A DNA stretch of 64,000 nucleotides from Phlegmacium glaucopus (lineage: Eukaryota; Basidiomycota; Agaricomycetes; Agaricales; Cortinariaceae). Below, piece by piece: positions 34,842 through 47,641 of this stretch (positions are counted from its first letter, which is position 1; each line of letters opens with the position of its first letter). Location: assembly GCA_015039465.1 (NCBI GenBank), contig MU130698.1, positions 405,927 through 469,926 on the forward strand. Reading direction: 5' to 3'. The position numbers and the translations under genes are program-made. The notes under the pieces are model-generated. The model saw only the letters and a list, made by a program, of their open reading frames with translations, was not told the origin of the DNA and made no database searches.

Positions 34842-35505
34842 GACTCATGAGCTAATGTGACATTTCGTCACGGCGTCAACGTTCATTCTGCCAGACTCGG
34901 GGCCATTACATGTACTACCAACTTGTCAGATAACTACTTCATTCATTGTGCACCGCGATATATATCTTGTTCTTGGCCACCTTGGCAACAAATTTTGCCT
35001 GCCAGTAGTGTCACTGCATGCAACATGACTGAGATGCAAGCTCAAGCTTAAAGCTTCAAGTTGGCTTCAAGGCCGACGGAATAGGATTTTTCTGGACCTT
35101 TTGATGGCTTACCAATGGCTTACTGTCTCACCCCGTATCAAGGCGGTAACCTGTTTTCCTAGCTTTCTTAATTTCTGCGATGTCACGGCGTTGCGTCCAA
35201 CTTTGGTCCAGCTTCCCTCTTTGGGTCCCAACAGTCCGAAAGGAAGACAGAGTCCACGGAGCGATGAAAGATTTTCACATCCACCCACTGCCTGGCGGGA
35301 TTGATTAATGATCTCATCGTACGTGGATACTATGCCACAGTACAAAAAAAAACTGTTCATTTTTAAGTTTGGCAGGTACATAACTCAGTTACTTTGACCA
35401 CCCTTTCCCATCAATAATAATACATCAATCTAGTCTGTGCTGAGGCTACTTCTCATTTCGTCATGCCGCCTAATGAGAATCTCACGTCGGTCGTGAGGTT
35501 GACCT
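34842..35505. other. Intergenic, no gene seen
   Basis: VPS28 promoter side and the 3' flank of the small secreted protein. Short direct words 'AAGCTCAAGCTTAAAGCTTCAAG' occur near 35038-35060. No gene is supported. Confidence 0.4.
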
Positions 35506-35841
35506 TTATTCAACCACTGGAACGGGGGTGTCTGTGGGCAGAGTCTGAGTAATACTAGGACTTTGTCTATTCCGTGAGGTAAGATAATTTTCTAACAATC
35601 GGTGAACGCTGCTGTACTTACGTCCATACGACTTGAGTTGTTCTTTCTACTAGGAAAGGAGACTGGTCGATGATTGTATGGTATATTCTTTCTGCAGTCA
35701 GGACCGGCTCGTCCCTAGGTACTAACTATAGTCGAAAGATTAGTTGAACTCTTGAGAATATCGATCTTTGAAAGGCCCGATACTCACCGCAAGTACAACC
35801 AGGACTTGGGCGATCGTGAAGAAAATGGATTTGAGCTGCAT
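35506..35841 (-). CDS. Small secreted protein, 72 residues, three exons
   Basis: Exons 35841-35788, 35725-35622 and 35566-35506 join in phase through GT-AG introns of 62 and 55 bp. Residues 1-18 (MQLKSIFFTIAQVLVVLA) form a signal peptide. The mature part begins LVPRDEPVLTAERIYHTI and ends in a Thr/Pro/Ser-rich stretch (TQSPSITQTLPTDTPVPVVE) suited to O-glycosylation. It has no cysteines. No family was recognised. It is transcribed away from the laccase start, about 700 bp apart. Each exon alone is too short to be obvious, so standard gene finders may miss it. Confidence 0.65.
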
Positions 35842-36546
35842 AGTTGGCAAATCGGAAGAAAGAATCAAATTTTGGAAGCTTAGAACATCAGAATGTTTAT
35901 ATGGGTATGTAAGTATCTCCTCTTCTTGCTATTCTTGACAAAAATGACACCGGAAACTCGTTTCTTGATTAGAGTCGCTCCAAGACCGTGATACGAATCT
36001 TTTGTGTTTAATGAGTTCCAGGTACAGTGGTATTTGACTCAGAGCACTGCAAGTAACTATAACAATCCTTCAGGTAGACCTGTAATTACTGTCTGTTCTA
36101 TGACAACCATTTGATAGACTGAGGTTTGAAGTCGTCGATAGTCGGGATAATATAACCTTTAACAAACATTTTGTCATAGGCCGACAGGTTACTGCTTTAG
36201 TATTAAGGTACGCGCGTTCAATTACCCCGCTTCCGACACCTGCTTGTCTACGGATCACAGTATACTCTGTCCCCCCTGTTGTGCTGAAACGCAAAGGCCC
36301 GAGAATCGTTGATATGACTTATTCTTATCCATCCCTCCATTTGTCATATAGCATCTTGCTTTCCTTTATCGACAGATCTAGAGGTCACTGGGCCGCACTC
36401 TGAACCCGAGTCAACCCTACGTCAGCTTTATTTCCATTTACATCAAGACTGCTTGGCTGCTTGTTTCGGAGACGTACGGCGAATGAAGAGGGGACGTGGA
36501 TATAAAACTGGATGTTACCTTTGTGATTGGGTTATTTTCAACAGAC
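35842..36546. promoter_or_regulatory. Divergent promoter interval between the small secreted protein and laccase
   Basis: About 705 bp lie between the two start codons. A 'GGATATAAAACTGG' TATA-like box at 36498-36511 is about 40 bp upstream of the laccase ATG and is a good core promoter candidate. No other element is claimed. Confidence 0.45.
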
Positions 36547-38791
36547 ATGTATCTCCCGCAGCTTGCTGGCGGGTTTTTTCTCTTTGCTGCAACAGCCTAT
36601 GCTGAAATAGGCCCCGTCGCGAATGTGTACATCGGGAATAAATTTATTCAACCCGATGGCTTCAATCGCTCGTGAGTCTTTTCCTACTCCCCACGTTGAC
36701 GCTGTACTCACTTCAACGAACGGCCAGCACTGTCCTTGCTGGTTCTTCACCAGGCTCATTGAGCTTTCCCGGGCCAACAATTCGTGGTCACAAGGTAAGC
36801 ATCTTTCCCCATTACCTCATGGTCGTAAAGCCTGATGCGACCACCGAACTTAGGGCAATACCTTCCGTCTAAATGTAATTGATCAATTAACAGACACAAC
36901 GATGTTAAGAAGCACCAGCATCGTAGGTTTCTTTTCTATCAATCGCACATCATTTAACCCTGGTCAATCAGCATTGGCATGGCATTTTCCAAGAAGGAAG
37001 TAACTGGGCTGATGGTCCTGTTGGTGTTAGCCAGTGCCCTATCGCTCCTGGACATTCCTTTTTGTATCAGTTTAAAGTTCCCGATCAAGCAGGAACGTTT
37101 TGGTACCATTCGCATCACAGTGGGTCTAACAATGACTACGTTTAACTCCACTCTAATGTATTTATTTGAAAAGTGACCCAGTACTGCGATGGTCTCAGAG
37201 GTGCGCTTGTTGTGTATGATCCCAATGATCCTCATAGATCTCTGTGAGTCGAATGTCGAGCTGGACATGTCTACATTGCTGACCGCTCTTTTGAATAGTT
37301 ATGATTTCGACGCCGGTATGATACTCGACTTTGCACATTAGCTTCCGTCTCATTGAATTATCTAGAATCAACCGTCATCACTCTGGCAGACTGGTATCAC
37401 ACCCCTGCTCCTTCGGCAGGATTAGTCCCTACAGCTCAATCCACCTTAATCAATGGGAAAGGTCGCTTCGCTGGCGGGCCTACCTCTCCTCTCTCAGTCA
37501 TCAGAGTTTTGCCAGGCATACGATATCGCTTCCGCTTGGTTTCTATATCGTGTGATCCCAACTTCGTATTTCAGATCCACGGACATACCATGGTATGTCC
37601 TTACTGTTCTGATTGTTGTCACATTTATTATGAAACTTGACGTTGCTTAATAGACGATCATCGAGGTTGATGGTATCAATGTCCAACCCCTTGTTGTCGA
37701 CTCTATCCAGATATTTGCGGGCCAACGCTATTCCTTTATATTGAAAGCCGATCAGCCGATCTCAAACTATTGGATTCGTGCTAATCCGAACGTCGGTACT
37801 CCATTTTTTATCGGCGGCATCAATTCTGCCATTCTCAGATATATTGGTGCACCCAACGTTGACCCTACTACGCCGGACATAACGTCAACTAACCCTATGT
37901 TCGAGACAAATCTTCATCCTCTTTCCAACCCCGGCGCACCCGGAATACCTACACCCGGAGCCGCGGACGTCAACCTGAATCTAGACATCGAGTTTAGTTT
38001 CACTGACCTACAGTTTTCAGTGAACAACGCTACTTTTATACCCCCTACTGTCCCTGTTCTTCTCCAAATTCTGAGCGGGGCTCAGAGTGCCCAGGACTTA
38101 TTGCCTTCTGGATCAGTCTACGTTTTACCACCGAATAAAGTCATCGAGATCTCCATCCCTGGAGGTTCCATTGGAAGCCCAGTAAGTACATAGCTCATAA
38201 ATCTTTCCGCCAATGATCATTTTGAACGCTCAAAAAACAGCATCCTATCCATCTTCACGGGGTATGATCTTTCAACTCGGAAACCCTGTTATCTGAGCTT
38301 ATAATTTATATAGCATGCTTTCGACGTTATTCGAAGTGCAGGAAGCTCAGTATACAACTTTGTAAATCCTGTCCGGCGCGATGTCGTCAGTGTTGGCCAA
38401 GCTGGGGATAATGTGACTTTCCGCTTTACGACCGACAATTCAGGGCCATGGATTTTGCATTGGTTCGTCTCCTTCCATAATTTGATCAGGAATAATAGTT
38501 GACACTAATTTGTTTGCGATAACAGCCACATTGAATGGCACTTGAACTTGTAAATTTTTCACTATGCTCTTCCTTTATCTCGATTTATACTTACGCTCCA
38601 ACTAATTACAGGGGACTGGCCGTTGTCTTCGCGGAAGATGTACCGACCATCGCAAAAACTAATCCCCCAGGTAAAAAACCACTCTATGCCCTATCTTTGG
38701 ATCCTCTTCTGACCGAGGTCAAACAAATATAGACGCTTGGGATCAACTTTGCCCGATATTCGACGCCTTGCCAGTTGAGACATTTAACTAA
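36547..38791 (+). CDS. Laccase (multicopper oxidase)
   Basis: Thirteen exons: 36547-36671, 36728-36794, 36854-36922, 36972-37119, 37174-37243, 37299-37315, 37366-37592, 37654-38181, 38241-38261, 38314-38462, 38526-38549, 38612-38670, 38733-38791. They give 520 residues, the standard fungal laccase size. Residues 1-19 are a signal peptide. Copper ligands are complete: HWHG (88-91), WYHSHH (131-136), HPIHLHGH (418-425) and HCHIEWH (473-479). The residue ten after Cys474 is Leu484, as in medium-potential laccases. The secreted enzyme oxidises phenols with reduction of O2 to water and serves in lignin, pigment or development. The 17-nt and 21-nt micro-exons are easily missed. The open frame and intact ligands indicate an active enzyme. 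Confidence 0.95.
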
Positions 38792-39823
38792 ACACGACTC
38801 AAAATGGATACATTTAGTAGTTCCCGTCGCTTTTAGTTATATGTTGTAATTTTGTAATTAATAAGGCAGGGGGGGAAGTTATTATTATAACCCTCGGCCT
38901 CTGTTCGTTCTTCGTGTGTAGAGGGGGGCTTGCGATGGACTGTGTTGTTCGAAAGACATTTTCTTATGTATAATGTTTCCATGGGTTATGAGGAGCTCTG
39001 GACATAAACTGGCTTTACATAAATTACGAATAAAAATTTGATTGAAAGGCTGACACTCATATCCAAGGCATTATAGCCATTCTCTCTAGCCGTTATGGAG
39101 CATTATAACTTAGACGCATAGAATGCTTGAGCTCAAGTGCGATGTTTGGAAGGTATAGAATCGCTAGTACCCTTGCTGCCACCTGCTTCTCATGGCTTTG
39201 GATCTCCTCCAACCTCGAGGCTCCCCGCTGGTCTTGCAACCTCCAACACCCTCTCTGACAATCTGGTTTGAAACGAAAGCGTGTACATCCTCGAATCAGA
39301 CAAAGAAAACACTCAGTGGGTTCAACACTCATATGAGAGTGTATTTTAACGTATAGCGAATATATTAATAGGACCATTTACATAAATGATAAGAGATGTC
39401 GACAAAGCGCAAACGGCCTGAACCGGGTGAAAATGACGATTTCGCATGGAAAAAATTATGATTTCGCATGGAAAAAATCTCTCCTTGTGGCAACCAGTGG
39501 CAACCTCGTGGTCAAGCATCCCAGAATCCAAGTATTTACAGTAGATAATTATAGACATGCCTATTTCTATGTAATATGTATATGTATAATACGTAATGTC
39601 GCAACTGCATGAAAATAAAGCCTGGAGTAATTTTGATGGAATAAATACTTGAATAAGGATATTTGTTGCATCTAATATAAGAGGCGGAGGACGATATAAG
39701 GCCTTCAAAAGTCCAATGGAGAATGGAAGGGCAGGTTGGGTGAACAGTGCAGGGCCGGATGTAATCCGATCAAAGATCGATTGGCAGGTACATGGCTTCA
39801 GAATACATTCATCCTAATCCCTC
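38792..39823. other. Intergenic, no gene seen
   Basis: 3' flank of laccase. 'ATTTCGCATGGAAAAAAT' occurs twice in a row at 39440-39479. No coding region is supported on either strand. Confidence 0.4.
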
Positions 39824-41120
39824 CTACAAGGGCGAATGCGACTCGTTTTCATTATTATTGTGCCAGTAGGAAGGCGGTGGGTGATCGTAAATATCTGCAC
39901 TGGAAGATAAGACGGATTGAGGTGATTCAAGTGGGTGATGATGGATGGATGCGTGATCACGCCGCTCTCGAAACTCTGACGAACTCTCGTTGTCTATAGG
40001 GGATGATGCAATCGGTCGCGCAGCAGAGTTGGAATCGAAAGTAATCATCGTTGAGGATGTCAAGCCTGGTGGTCTGGAACTAGACGATTGGGTGTTTGTA
40101 GGCGAGTGAGAACTCAACGGTGAAGTCGATTCGGGCCGAAAATTACGATAACCTGACTTCTCAGATATGGAAATGACGTTGAGCCCACTAGGTTGAGAAT
40201 TTGAGGCAGTTGGAGTTGGAGCAATAAGCTCTGTCGAGTGATTCTGGGACATCGTATCTGCTTGATGGTTCAATGGGAAAGGCGTCGGTAGAAGTGAAGA
40301 GTGTCGTGGTGAAGTCGAGCGTTGGCGAAATACTGGATAATAATAAAAACATGAGTCACATCGGCTGTAGGAATTGAAGACATAACAGTGTATTTTAAGA
40401 CGTACTATTGGTGTCTCTTGGCCTTTTGACAGTGTCAATGCTACTTGCGGATTCTCTTTTCTTTCGTCTCCATAGAAGAAACAACAGAAAGACAATCACT
40501 AAAGCCAAGGCGCCAATAACCCCACCAGCAATCGCCCCAAGCGATGATTTTGAGGAGGAGGAAGGCTTAGCACTATTCGCAATAGGAGTAACAAAGGTGG
40601 TAACCAAAGGGGTCTGCGATGTGGTGGACCCGCCTGGAGGTGAAAAAAGAGGAGTAACATCCGTTGTCTGAAATTCGAACCTGTCCAGCTGAAACTCGGT
40701 ACTCCCGTTCGTCGTAGAACCCAGATTTGTGATTACTGCTGTATGAAAGGTCTCTGGTAGAAGAGGTGTCTCGAAATACAGTACATTGAAGACTGCGGAT
40801 GCATTCGATGTCTGGGAGGTAATGTTGGCTGTCCCGCCGTCAATAGTCAATTGCACCAAGTTCTTCCCAGCTCCTGCCGGTATAGTTCCCCAGACCCATA
40901 ATAGGTGACCTGTTGCCCCCAAAATTAAATTATCTTATATGTGTATCGTATAACTGGCAAGTTTACCTCTGAACTGAAAAGTTGCTGTTGCGCCTGCCTG
41001 GCCCGTCGCATGTATGGATCCATCCCACTGTCTTGTTGAACCATTGATTCCCTCCCAGTTTCCGTTATACTGGATCAGGGTGGTATTCATATCGTCGATT
41101 GATGTTGAGGGGAGTGACAT
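39824..41120 (-). CDS. Single-pass membrane protein with extracellular lectin-like domain
   Basis: Exons 41120-40967, 40909-40406 and 40332-39824 give 388 residues. The N-terminal ~165 residues (IDDMNTTLIQYNGNWEGING ... FRGHLLWVWGTIPAGAGKN ... VQLTIDGGTANITSQTSN) resemble the beta-sandwich seen in basidiomycete surface proteins. A Ser/Thr/Pro stalk follows, then one membrane helix (GAIAGGVIGALALVIVFLLF), a stop-transfer RRKKRES and a long Ser-rich cytoplasmic tail with PPPSYW near the end, a possible ubiquitin-ligase PY-like motif. Several NxS/T sites are present. No classical signal peptide precedes the domain, so an upstream exon may be missing or insertion uses the internal helix. Function unknown; likely cell-surface sensing. 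Confidence 0.75.
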
Positions 41121-41616
41121 CTTGATATGAGTCCCCTGGGACTGGCGGATATCGTACTGACGAGGGGCCTAAGGTGAAGGAAGGGGTAGGAACATTTCTA
41201 TACAATCAACTTCGCCGAGATTACTACACAATCTGCTGAAGAATGGTGAAAAAGGATATATCAAAATTTATTTCCGGCAAGAGTAAGGACACCCACCCGA
41301 CTCAGTGAGAACTTGCCCACTGTTAGGGGTATTCTCAATTGTTGTAACGGCTCATGACTAACGGTCGCAGCGATGCATTGCCATTGACCACAGGCTAGAG
41401 AAGGCTTGAAATCGCTTTATACATTGGCTGGCTCCGGTCTGCTGATGAGGGAAGAATAAACATAAATAAAAGCTAGGGAAAGGGGCTCACTGAGTCTTGT
41501 AAACACAGGAATAGACCAGAGAATGGAGGTTACGAAAATAAACCAACAATGTTGCCCTTTTTGGCGGTCTTTCTCACACAAAAAATCCTTATCTGTCTAC
41601 TCGGATCGTCAACGCG

Positions 41617-42349
<733 letters not shown>

Positions 42350-42466
42350 ATTGATACAAAGACTGATATAGTTAATCACTTGCGTATTAGCCTTCGTGGC
42401 AGTGCCAGGTTGAACAAACGAAAATAACACGCGGTAGTACTGTCACAACAACCTCTAACAACCTCC
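42350..42466. promoter_or_regulatory. Short divergent promoter between CDA and F-box-like gene
   Basis: Only 117 bp separate the two start codons, so both genes must share upstream sequence. Part of it (from 42434) is included in the inverted duplication. Confidence 0.5.
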
Positions 42467-44520
42467 ATGCAAGACCGAAAAATCAGCTTTCCAAACGAAA
42501 TTCACAATCTCATAATCAATGAAATAGGATTCGAGTATTACGCAGTTTTAACTACCAATCAACTCTACACGCCCTGCCCAACAGCAGACACGAAGATTTA
42601 CCCACTCAAAGCTCTGTCTGCCTACCGCCTTGTATCTCATCTATTTTCCTTCCTTGCAACTCCGTTCATGTTTTCAACTATCATATTGACATACCATAAA
42701 ACGAGGCATCATGCTCAACGTCGTAAAATACACAGCGAACGACTCAGAGGTTTACTCCACATCCTTAATGATAACGACAACTTCTTCTCCTCGACAGTGC
42801 GAACCCTCGATTACTACTACGAATGGGAGCGATTTGGGAATCTAGATGACGGAGCTATCTTTTACAAGATTCTCAGCCAACTCCCCAGGATCCAAAATTT
42901 CAGCTTTGGACCATCGATCGCAGATAGCCGAATCAAATATCCAGAAATCGCACAAGATTTCACCTCTGCCATTCGAAATTTGTGCAGATCCCCGTTTCTT
43001 ACAATTTTGGGCCTTCGGAATATCAAACATTTCCCGATTACGATTATCACCGCGTGCCCTAATTTACGAGTCCTTCGTCTCCAACGGATGACAGATCTCT
43101 GTAATTGATCATATATCAGGCTCAACCTACTTCCCTTTTATTGACTTCTAAATTCCAGCCCACGATTCCATGTCATCTCCCCAGGATGATGACTTGCTTT
43201 ATTTGGATTCTTTAGAGATTGACGACGAAAGTACGCGTGCACTTCTCAAGAGTGATATACCGCCGCTCTCAGAATGTCTTTCGCGACTCAAAAGACTCCG
43301 GCTTCTGAGAGTGGGTTTCAAAGTCTGTGGGACGAGGGCGACAATGGTGAAGAAGTGGGCTCAAACCCTGACACATCTTGATATCTGCTATATCCTTGAC
43401 CGTAAGTATCCATTTAAAATCCGTCCAAAGCTGCAGCGCATCCTCAAGATAAATCTCGCCAGCTTTCCCGGTGGCGGATAATGAGGAATTGATCGATTTA
43501 GCGCGATTACCTGCCTTGCGATCCTTGAAAGTTCACTTCATACTTGTTACGTCTGAGGTCTCTCTGCCCACTTATCTGCACCATTTTTTCAATCTTCCTT
43601 CTGCTCCTACTGGTATCAAGGCCATGGAAATTTCAATTTTCTGGCAGTTTCCCTCGGGTTACGGGGGTCAGCGTCCGAAGGACATCTTTTTTCCCGAAGC
43701 TGGCTGGTCTAAATTAGACCAGATTTTAGCTTCCGAAAAATATCCCTCTCTGGAGCAGGTCGTTTTCGACTTTCGTATCAGGAAAGCGAACATCAAATCC
43801 AGTCCCATACCGAAGAATGGGCCCTTGATGCATTCCATGATTGACACTCTTTTTCCCGTTGTCAAGGCCTCAAAACGCGTGCGGTATAGTTTGCGTTTTA
43901 CAAAAAGACATACGCGTTATTTGTGGCTTGATGGTTTAGATGTTATCTAGTTCAAGGGTCATAAGCTCAACATTGAACATATATAGAAGCTGCTGAGTAG
44001 ACTCGGAATAGTCTAAGGGACGGACGCCAATGAACTCACATTCAAGTGACATTGATAATCGGAGAGTAGCGGCACAATGCCGACCGCATCTCCAGTACAG
44101 GCGTGAGTTGGTTGACAGCCAGGATTCGGGAACGCCCCACGGCCTGGAGTTTGCAAACTTCCTTGAGAAACAGTAATTAATCATAACACTGGCCAGGTAT
44201 GTAGAACTTGAACTAGTGGCCAACACAGTGCCTCCTTTAAAGCTGGTAACGATCTACACTTTTCATTTCAGCTAATTCAGATATTATAATAATCAGACAA
44301 GAATCAATTCTCATCTTTTCATTAACCCTTTTTTTATCATGGCTCTGTATGTGAGTTGACAAGCTGTAAATAAAAGACAGCTCTATCAGTGAAAATAATG
44401 CTTCATAAAGCAATACTACCCTACCATGTACGAACAGTTTAAATTTAATATATTGAATGAACCACTGATCGGCATACACACTGTACTTAATAAAATCTAG
44501 CGCATTGTCATGTTAGGGTA
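42434..44520 (+). repeat. Inverted segmental duplication, copy B
   Basis: Partner of 2985-5048. It carries the open F-box-like gene and its 3' flank. No gene was found between 43951 and 44510. Confidence 0.85.
42467..43950 (+). CDS. F-box/LRR-like protein
   Basis: Exons 42467-43100, 43159-43401 and 43463-43950 keep phase and give 454 residues. The N-terminus FPNEIHNLIINEIG is F-box-like, followed by YRLVSHLFSFLATPFMFSTI, the familiar start of basidiomycete F-box proteins. Leucine-rich segments follow: LRNIKHFPITIITACPNLRV, CLSRLKRLRLLRVGFKVCG, ARLPALRSLKVHFILVTS. Such proteins usually bind SKP1 and present substrates to an SCF ubiquitin ligase. The F-box is weak, so only the general class is claimed. 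A decayed inverted copy lies at 3571-5027. Confidence 0.7.
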
Positions 44521-44647
44521 GTTTTATAAATAGTTAAGGTGCAGATACAGGATCTGCACCTTGGTCAATAACAACATTTACGGGGTTATCCAAGAACGTG
44601 AGTGTAAGGAGAGTCACTTGGTTTAGCCTTGTGACTGTTCCCTAACA
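44511..44647. mobile_element. Possible short solo LTR with internal hairpin
   Basis: 137 bp from TGTTAGGGTAG to TTCCCTAACA (TGTTAGGG...CCCTAACA ends). Inside, AAGGTGCAGAT...ATCTGCACCTT at 44537-44563 forms an 11-bp stem. The flanking pentamers TGTCA and GCTCA match only in part. The TTAGGGTA start is also present beside duplication copy A, so this could be part of the duplicated flank. Confidence 0.4.
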
Positions 44648-44799
44648 GCTCAGGCCATGACCGAGATGGTGGATAGGGCTGAGGTCATAGGGTGGCCAGC
44701 CTATCAGATCTGGCTAGTAGTCAGGAGGGTGTTGTTGATCCCAACTTAAACTCTGAGATGGGCACAGAAACAGGGGTGAGGAAGGAGGTTGGCTGCAGC

Positions 44800-46108
44800 T
44801 AGGGATGCCAAAGTTCAGTTCTGAACCAGTCCAGAGAACCAGAACCAACCAAACCAAACCAAGTTTCTGGTTCAGTTTTGGTTCTGGTTCAGCCTCAGCC
44901 ATCTGGTTCTGGTTCTGGTTCTTGATTGGCCAGAAATCTGGGAACCAGTTCTGAACCGGTTCAAACCATTCTGAACCACTATATCCCAAGGCAAACATTT
45001 AAGTAATATATTTACTTATTTGCATTATTTTACAGGTTAAATGGCACAATGTACCTATATCTGTTCTGAAAATATTTATTCAAGTCACCAACACCATATA
45101 TTTCCAATCAGAAGTACATCACTTTTTGGTCTTGCATAGTACATAATCAATAATATGTCACATTTACTTTATAAATTCAGGTTTTATTAATATTAATATA
45201 CAATTAATATACTCCTATTGCAAGTAGTGTTTGGAAGTCCAGTTGCAGGACTGGAAAAAGACTGCAAAAAGACCGGACCAGACTGCAAAAGACCGGACCA
45301 GCAGTCCGGTTTTTTGGTTTTTGAGAATCAAAGACTGGTAAAGACCGGTCTTCGGTCCTAGAACCGGTCTAAACCGGTAATTTTGTAGCCCTTATTTTTT
45401 CCTTTCGAACGAGATAAAGACCGTATTTATTGGTCAAATATTCACTGAGAAAAAAATAAAACAGTAAAAATGTACACAAAATAGTAGGAAACCAATAATA
45501 TCACCATAAAATTGTCAATTCCCAACGGAATTTAACGTTCTTGAGCTTATTCTAAAGGTATAGATCACATCTACATATTTGTCTGATGTTATATATGAAA
45601 ATATGACCGGTATTTGTCAAAAGTCCAGTCCTGGACAGTCTTGGACCAGGACTGGTCCAGGACTGCAAAAAACCGATGTGGACCGGTCCTAATCGGTCCA
45701 GTCCGGTCTTTTGACCTTCTAGAAGCTAAGTGGACCGGTTGCGGTCCCGGTCCTGTCCAAAAATACCAAAAAACCGGACTGGACCGGACTTCCAAACACT
45801 AATTGCAAGAATCCAATTCAAAGTTGTCACTAGTTGGAAAAATGATTTAGTAGTTTTTTTTCTTTTCACATTTACTTTTAGTGATGTCATAGTTATAACA
45901 CCAATACTACAAACTTCTCACCTCAACTTTCAAGATATATTTATTTCTAAGAAATAAGATGTAATTTTAGAAAATAAAATTCAAAATGAGAATTTCTTGT
46001 CTGATTGGTGATATCCTAACAGAAGTTTATTTTTAACTGGTTCTTATGGTTCTGAACTGTTCTGAACCATAACTGAACCAGTAGAACTGGTTCCGTCAGG
46101 TCAGTTCA

Positions 46109-46141
<33 letters not shown>

Positions 46142-46208
46142 TTTCTAAGTGGTTCTGGTTCTGAAAAATAGATGCTGAACTGAACTGAACTGAATTTCAG
46201 CATCCCTA
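44800..46208. mobile_element. hAT-type MITE (GGTTCT family) carrying a nested MITE
   Basis: Ends TAGGGATGCCAAAGTTCAGTT and the complement ...CTGAATTTCAGCATCCCTA. Subterminal zones are packed with GGTTCT / AGAACC. Without the nested element (45225-45809) it is about 824 bp. The flanking 8-mers (GCTGCAGC, GATAGAAG) do not match, so the target duplication has been lost or the flanks rearranged. A related single end is at 16165-16271. Confidence 0.8.
45225..45801. mobile_element. Nested hAT-type MITE (GACCGGAC family)
   Basis: 577 bp with perfect 16-bp TIRs, TAGTGTTTGGAAGTCC and its complement. The exact 8-bp target duplication ATTGCAAG lies at 45217-45224 and 45802-45809. Subterminal repeats are GACCGGAC and GGACTGCAAAA, different from those of the host MITE. 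It jumped into the older element at 44800-46208. Confidence 0.95.
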
Positions 46209-46236
46209 GATAGAAGTAGCAGGTTGGCCAGGGAGC

Positions 46237-46726
46237 TGTTAGGGCAACTGCAGTACAGACTAGCAGGGGATCCAAAGTTAATAATATTATAAGTAAACAT
46301 GTTACATCAACTCACCTAGCAGGGGGTCCAAGAGGAAAGGATAAGGATCCCTGCTAGGATGGTGGGGTATTTAAGTACTAATATGGACATAACGGAGATA
46401 TGTAAATAAATAAAGAAGTGGTATAATAATAAAGATAATAAAAATGGTGTCATGTAAAGATAAAATAAAATAATAAAATAAGAAGTTGGGATTGGGAGTT
46501 GGGCTGATTGAGATTTGGGAGTTGGTTCAGGACTAATTGAGATTTGGGAGTTGAATCAGTCAGTTTGGGAGTTGGTCAGTTTTGTTGGTGAGGTGGAATG
46601 TACCAAGCCACAGTCAGGTGTAGATTTGGGAATGGAATCAGGAGTTGGTTCGGGATCGGGACTGAGGCAGGGTTCAGGCCCAATCAGGAGTCAGTAGTTC
46701 AGTCAAAAATCAGGTGTCCCCTAACA
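46237..46726 (+). mobile_element. Solo LTR, family 2, copy 1
   Basis: 490 bp from TGTTAGGGCAACTGC to GTGTCCCCTAACA, flanked by the perfect 5-bp duplication GGAGC. The motif 'CTAGCAGGGGATCC' and a TATTTAAGTAC box at 46368-46378 are shared with the other two copies. Confidence 0.92.
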
Positions 46727-46875
46727 GGAGCAAGCAGAGGGCAGATGATTTTGATGGGATTTTTTGTTTTCCATTTTTGGTAATCCAGGAATGGCTTAGC
46801 TAGCTCAAGGCAGCTCCAGAGCTGGTGCCAATGGCTTGGCTCAATCAGCTCAAATGATGGCTCAACCAGCTCAAC

Positions 46876-47641
46876 TGTTAGGGCAACTGCAACACCAACT
46901 TAGTCAAGCTAGCAGGGAATCCTAAATTAATATATTTATAAGTATGACTACAGTTAACTCATCTATCAGGGGATCCTAAAAGGAAAGATAGGGATCCCTG
47001 CTAAGGTGAGAAAGTATTTGAGTACAGATATGGACATAATGGACATATGAATACAAATAACTTAATGGTACAAGAATAAAATAATAAAGATAAAGTCCTA
47101 AGTCAAATTTGGGTCAGGGCCGATTGGGAGTTGTTGTCAGGGGATACACATTGTATCCAACACTAGGTATGCTTAGTATCACTATTACTTTCACCATTTA
47201 CTCTATGATCGTATTACATACCACATTCCCCTTCCTGCCTCTTGTGGACATCCTTTTATTGTTGTAGTAGTTGACCCTTCTCCAATGACATTGTACAGAT
47301 GTCAGTTCTATTCTTGTTATTGTACATGCTGTATGCCTTCTATTTGCTTTAGCCATATTTAGTCATAGCTTCACACACTTGTAGTATATAGGTACAAGGT
47401 GCTTATCTTTGATAAGCACCTTAGAATTCAAGTTGATTCCCAGGTTCTATAGTCCTCTAACAGTCACAGTGAAGTTGGGGCTGATCAGCTGGGTGAGGAG
47501 AATTGGGCCAAATGGGGAATGGAAGTTGTGAAGAATCAAGTTCATCAATGCGGCAGAATGTAGATAGTAGTCAGGACCGGCCTTAGGTTTGGGGCCAATT
47601 GGGAGTCAGGAGTTGGGCTTGAAATTGGGTGTCCCCTAACA
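46876..47641 (+). mobile_element. Solo LTR, family 2, copy 2, with an internal insertion
   Basis: Same ends as copy 1, flanked by TCAAC / TCGAC (one mismatch). It is longer (766 bp) because foreign sequence interrupts it around 47135-47462, ending CCTCTAACA and carrying an AAGGTGCTTATC...GATAAGCACCTT hairpin (47397-47423). That inner piece looks like another LTR, but its own target duplication could not be fixed. Confidence 0.8.

Noticed and set aside
36180..36245. tRNA-like 'GTTCAATTACCCC...CGACACC' stretch
   Set aside because: No matching 5' acceptor strand or cloverleaf could be drawn.
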